This document shows positions 60,530 through 64,000 of a stretch of DNA of 64,000 nucleotides, piece after piece (positions within the stretch are counted from its first letter, which is position 1; every line of letters starts with the position of its first letter). Source of the DNA: Diphasiastrum complanatum (Eukaryota > Streptophyta > Lycopodiopsida > Lycopodiales > Lycopodiaceae). The notes under the pieces are model-generated. The model saw nothing but the letters and a program-made list of their open reading frames with translations. It had not been told where the DNA came from and did no database searches. Both the position numbers and the translations under genes were made by a program. Where the stretch lies: positions 25,379,391 through 25,443,390 of the forward strand of contig CM055107.1 of assembly GCA_029204225.1 (NCBI GenBank), read 5' to 3'.

Positions 60530-60930
60530 AGCTTGAAGTAGCTCTTTGAATCAGCCCAAATGTAACCATTGACCTCGTGGAAAGCCAAAGGGTCACACCA
60601 GTTTGATCCGCATCCAAACTATCTCTTCGCGTTTGTTTGATGCACCATGTCCGTCGCGCAAAACTTGACTTTCACAATTCCATCACTGGTCAGTTGCCTC
60701 ACAGTCAAAACAAGAAGTGTACATCGAGCTTGGCTTCAAGTAGCTCTCTTTGAATCAGACACATGCACCCAGAGTTTGCACTAGTCCGATCTCAACGCGA
60801 ACTGTCCCTTAGCGTCCGTTCGAAATACCAAGTCTCTCATGCAAGACTCAACTTTCACAGTTCCTTCATTGATCAGCTGCCTTACACGTAACACAAGCCA
60901 GCGTACTCATATGTTTCCTCATCATTGCTG
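60530..60930 (-). pseudogene. Coding-like repeat pair inside the LTR element, family unknown
   Basis: Two minus-strand units of about 195 bp translate to related peptides: VRQLINEGTVKVESCMRDLV (from about 60900) and VRQLTSDGIVKVKFCATDMV (from about 60705), each continuing to a W(V/A)(H/D)xSDSK-like step ending the unit. Each unit has a stop. The second continues open as SYFKLSERCIAEYSIFAYLK. The similarity is visible in protein more than DNA, which suggests past selection on the protein. Not gag, protease, RT, RNase H or integrase as far as can be seen; perhaps a captured gene piece. Confidence 0.4.
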
Positions 60931-61804
60931 GTCCAGAGAAAGCCTATAACAAACTTTCCTTTCCACAACAGAACTTTGTCAACTTATTAGGTCCAAAGTT
61001 CGCCAGTCTCCTCGTGTGAGTATGGCTAGGTCACCTTGAATTTGCCCCCGTTTTGATCAACTTTCATTCAAAATTTGCCCCAAGAGAGAGAGGTGTGTGT
61101 GATAGTTCCCCTCCACTTATAAAATCAGCTGATCGGACTTAGAGTAGAGTTCTTCGGACAAAATGCCTTTCCAACACTTTGCTTCCCATCTGCTAAGATT
61201 ATGGCTCGATCCAACTTGTTGCCAATCTCTGAAGAGGATCCTAGTCTTTCCCCTTTGAGGAAAACCCAACTGATACTGGATATCACCCATGCTCAGTGAG
61301 TTTCAGTTCCGAAGGTGGCCGTCCCAAAATGAAGACCAACTGCTCCATAGAAGATCTCCCCTGAAATTGCCCTTTCCAACTTTTTGACTTTCTGCTTGCG
61401 TCTGGTGGGCGTTGTTGCAAATGAAACTAATCCAAGAAACAGGCTAGCCATCCATCCTTTGCAAACATTGAGTCATTTTGTTGCTGTTCACATGCGAGTA
61501 CTTGAAGTGCAAATCTGCCCCACAGATTCTGTAGTCCTCTTTGATTGATGGTATCAGCCTTCAAAAGAAAGGTTCCTTCTCGAGCCATCAGCTCCTTGTA
61601 CCACAAGCAATCATGCAAACCAGGCAAAGCACGAGTACTAAGACTCACCACGAATACATACAAGTAAGACACTCAGGCAAATTTACTAACAAGTAACAAA
61701 GACAAGGTCCCCCTTTGAGATGGTCCTGCCAACGGACCTTTGCCTGGCCGCGCCCATATAAATCGATCATAGAATCAGCCCACATAGGACACCCCTCCAA
61801 CCAT

Positions 61805-62112
61805 CCGTGCTTTCACCGTTAAGCAGCACATTGCCTCAGTAACGTCCCACCAGTTTTTGGTCGATAGCCCTTATAGCTAAACGATCGGCAGCTATCCCGC
61901 ACCGGCAGCTAACCACCCGTGCTTTACACCCAAATTCGAGCAGCATCTCTGTATCAATGGTTAACCCGTACAGTTCGAATATGTCACCCCGCACCCCACA
62001 AGGTACAGACCGTGCTTTCACCTACCTAGGCAGCACTTTGCCTCATCCGTCCTACGTGCAGACAGCGCCAGGCCCGAACCGCGAGAATTGACCGTGCTTA
62101 CACCTCGAGGGT
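61805..62112. repeat. Four copies of a GTGCT...AGCAC hairpin motif
   Basis: CCGTGCTTTCACC...GCAGCAC occurs at about 61805, 61917 (CCGTGCTTTACACC), 62010 and 62092 (CCGTGCTTACACC), three of them with TTGCCTC or similar after the second arm. GTGCT and AGCAC can pair across 8-15 bases. The block lies where the primer site and leader of the LTR element should be. Confidence 0.6.
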
Positions 62113-63119
62113 AGCACGTTACAAACGAGTAACATCCATTCCAAGCAAGCGGTCAGACTTACATCAGACTTAACCAACTGAAAGCTTTGTCACGAGCGCT
62201 GGAAGCCAACCTGGCGCCACGCCAGACTGGACAGCCATAAATAGGTAACTTCCACCCAAGCAAGCCATCCAACTCAACCGACAGGTTAGAGCCCGTTCCC
62301 CAAGAGCTAAACCCATTCACGTTCATGCAAGGAACACTCAGAACCACAAGCCGCGACAGATATGGAGACAACCAGTTCCTGGACCAAATGGTCCCGACAG
62401 CATACCGCTGGCGCCACGGACCGAATGGTCCCGACGGCATACCGTTGGCGTCCCGGAATACGACCCTCAGCTATGTGCCAAGTTAAAAATTTTGAAAGCG
62501 GCCTTACAACTGGCGCTTTTACCGAACACTTAAACCCAGAAGGTAATCAGAGTCAGTTTGAGAAAAATCCCACTTTATTGATAAATCTGAGAAGGTTACA
62601 TCTCAAGTGTGTGACCGAACCTAGTCTCCGGGGCGCTAGCATGCCAAGGCGAGAGCCATGACAACATTCCAGCAAGGGAGGCTGAGACTTGGTTGGAGCT
62701 CGCCTTGAGTCGCAACCCGCACTCCCCTATAGTATTGGTGTGATTCGGCACCCCCCCCCCCCCCTCTCATACCAAGCACTCTACCCAAGCTGGTAAAGCA
62801 CATTTTTCTCTCTCTAGAATTTTCTCTTTCTAGAAAGTCATTTTCTCTCTCTAGATTTTATTGATCCCCAAGCTTCCTTTAATCATGCCTAGATCGTGTG
62901 AGGTGATTACACATCGATCTGAGCTCTCTGGACTCCACTAGAACCGATCAAAGATTTTCAGCCATAGGAACTTAGCGCCAGCTGGATTCTGGTCACAGTG
63001 GCGCCGGGAGCAGCGCCGGCGCTGTTGGCGCCTGGAGCAGCAGGGGCGCTGCTGGCGCCGGGGACATAGCTGGTGCCGATGGCGCCGGAAGTAAAGCTTG
63101 TAAAGGTAGCTTTACAACA
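62108..63119 (-). repeat. 5' LTR of the 4.4-kb element, 3' end missing
   Basis: About 95 percent identical by eye to 58990-59954 from GTTACAAACGAGTAACATCC to the end, apart from a longer C-run and a duplicated GGCGCTG-rich block at 63000-63060. The match begins abruptly at 62108. Confidence 0.85.
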
Positions 63120-63166
63120 ACAACAATCAGCCACATACGGCTAGACCCCGTCTATGCTAAACATTC

Positions 63167-63532
63167 CTATGGATCCTCCACAGACTCCTCGCCCTCGTCA
63201 GGAGCATTGTTATGTCGCTCTCGCTCTGCCTCCCGGTTAGCCTGAGCTGCCTCCTGGTCAGCCCGACGGCAGGCAGCCCTTTCCTTGACCATGATGAGCT
63301 GCCATCGTGTGAAGTTCATTCCGATCTGCTCATCCAAATCTAGCTCGACAGCGGGAGCAGGGGCCACAGCGGGGGCGGGGATCTGCAGCTCTGGGTGTCT
63401 CTCCCGAGTTTGTCGCAGCATCTCTGCAATGTCTGACTCTTGCTTTCGATGCCTTTCGTTGTGCCTTCGGACATCTTCCTCGAGCTTCCTCCTGGCTTCG
63501 CCCTCAGGCCTTGGTGGTATGCGCTCTGCCAT
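63167..63532 (-). CDS. Small charged, helix-rich protein, unknown (121 aa)
   Basis: ATG at 63532, stop at 63167. The sequence is rich in Glu, Arg and Ala with two likely helical/coiled-coil parts, ARRKLEEDVRRHNERHRKQE (about 13-32) and CRRADQEAAQANREAERERH (about 88-107), a short Ala-Pro linker (APAVAPAPAV) and LDLDEQIGMNFTRWQLI between them. The upstream minus strand has GGTTAAATAGGC (63646-63635), a TATA-like box about 105 bases before the ATG, within a leader of TGTGAGAGGC repeats. It converges on hAT copy 2 with about 500 bases between the stops once the LTR element is removed. The family is not recognised. It could be a second gene of the old DNA transposon or an unrelated gene. Confidence 0.45.
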   Translation of the reverse strand: MAERIPPRPEGEARRKLEEDVRRHNERHRKQESDIAEMLRQTRERHPELQIPAPAVAPAPAVELDLDEQIGMNFTRWQLIMVKERAACRRADQEAAQANREAERERHNNAPDEGEESVEDP

Positions 63533-63539
63533 CTCACGA

Positions 63540-63625
63540 CACCTTGTTTCTCGAACTGGCTCTCACAATGCCTCTCACAATATTTCTCACAATGCCTCTC
63601 ACAGCCTCTCACTGGCTCTCACAGC
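63540..63625. repeat. Short CTCACA-type repeats in the leader
   Basis: CTCTCACAATGCC, CTCACAATATTT, CTCACAATGCC, CTCTCACAGCC and CTGGCTCTCACA follow one another between the ATG of the small minus-strand gene and its TATA-like box. Unit about 12-16 bp. Confidence 0.8.
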
Positions 63626-63659
63626 CTCGTGAATGCCTATTTAACCCCACAGCCTGTTC

Positions 63660-64000
63660 CCCCATGTGCAGTTGTTGATGATCCCTCCATGTGCCCTTGT
63701 ACTTGTCCCCATTAATTCTGATGTGCTACTGTACCTGCTCCATGTACCTGTATCACATGCTACACTCCGATTGGGTCCGTGTTCTGCTCCCCCACAGTGC
63801 CCATGTGACGGCGTACCTGTCCGGATTTGTCCCATGTGCCTCTGTACCTGCCCCCATGTGATGCTCCCCCCCTGTGTTGGTCTCCCATTGGCCCCATGGT
63901 CTGCTCACCCACAGTGCCCATGTGCCTCTGTACTTGCCCCCATGTGATGTTACCCCCTTGTGTTGGTCTCCCATTGGCCCCTCGATCTGCTCACCCGTAG
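63660..64000. repeat. GC-rich tandem repeat, 86-bp unit, runs off window
   Basis: Two close units start CCCATGTGCCTCTGTAC at 63831 and 63917, each containing CCCCCATGTGATG and CTCCCATTGGCCCC. A more diverged unit precedes at about 63750-63830, ending CCCCCACAGTG. Open frames here follow the repeat and are not considered genes. Confidence 0.85.

Larger units (their letters stand above)
58743..63119 (-). mobile_element. LTR retrotransposon, 4.4 kb, minus orientation, flanked by ACAAC
   Basis: 3' LTR 58743-59954 (TGTAGCGC to TTTACAACA on the plus strand), 5' LTR 62108-63119 (same right end). The 5-bp ACAAC at 58738-58742 and 63120-63124 is the target duplication. The minus-strand polypurine tract AAAGGTGGGGTGGA is at 59955-59968. 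The internal 2.1 kb has no gag, RT or integrase motif, so the element is non-autonomous. The 5' LTR lacks the 250 bp that the 3' LTR has at its left end; a different sequence with hairpin motifs and no primer site is there instead. Related to the LTR fragment at 53009-53881. Confidence 0.8.

Noticed and set aside
63753-63974. Open frames in the terminal GC-rich repeat
   Set aside because: They repeat with the 86-bp unit and have no start context or homology.

Overview
This is nuclear DNA from a land plant, probably one with a large, repeat-rich genome; the species cannot be read from the sequence. The evidence is one intact intron-containing gene of the plant DUF506 family, Ty1/copia elements with plant-type initiator-Met-tRNA primer sites, hAT transposase genes with spliced exons, long TC/TG/TA microsatellites, and decayed retrotransposons that fill most of the rest. 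No bacterial-type operon, rRNA gene, CRISPR array or complete tRNA gene was seen.

Layout. 1-1.4 kb: C-terminal half of a hAT transposase gene cut by the window edge. 1.3-3.1 kb: coding-like stretches and a possible 3' terminal exon of an unidentified gene. 3.1-7.6 kb: AT-rich spacer with a TC microsatellite, a very short tRNA-like SINE with target duplications, and a 120-bp tandem duplication. 7.7-10.7 kb: a heavily mutated Ty3/gypsy relic. 10.7-23.6 kb: mostly spacer, with a second SINE copy, a TG/CG tract, a 1.2-kb A+C-rich tract, a 427-bp duplication and a copia gag relic. 23.7-26.1 kb: the DUF506 gene, three exons and 437 aa, the only gene here that looks alive. 29.4-36.2 kb: copia material, namely an RT relic, a pair of LTRs in opposite orientation around microsatellites, and a gag-integrase copia element lacking RT. 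36.5-37.9 kb: an Ulp1-like cysteine protease pseudogene, minus strand. 38.5-39.0 kb: a 25-bp minisatellite. 39.85-51.4 kb: an old Ty3/gypsy-like element (minus) interrupted by a younger copia element (minus, 42.8-47.9 kb). 51.4-58.3 kb: a GC-richer second hAT transposase gene, itself broken by a gypsy-derived LTR fragment. 58.74-63.12 kb: a 4.4-kb LTR retrotransposon (minus) flanked by ACAAC. 63.17-63.53 kb: a small minus-strand ORF convergent with the hAT gene, followed by an 86-bp GC-rich tandem repeat that runs off the window.

The window is therefore a nested transposon landscape around one host gene. The hAT genes, both copia polyproteins and the Ulp1-like gene are all broken. Many of their premature stops look like C-to-T changes (CGA to TGA, CAG to TAG, TGG to TGA), as expected for long-methylated repeats. 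All family assignments come from motif recognition by eye, without database searches.
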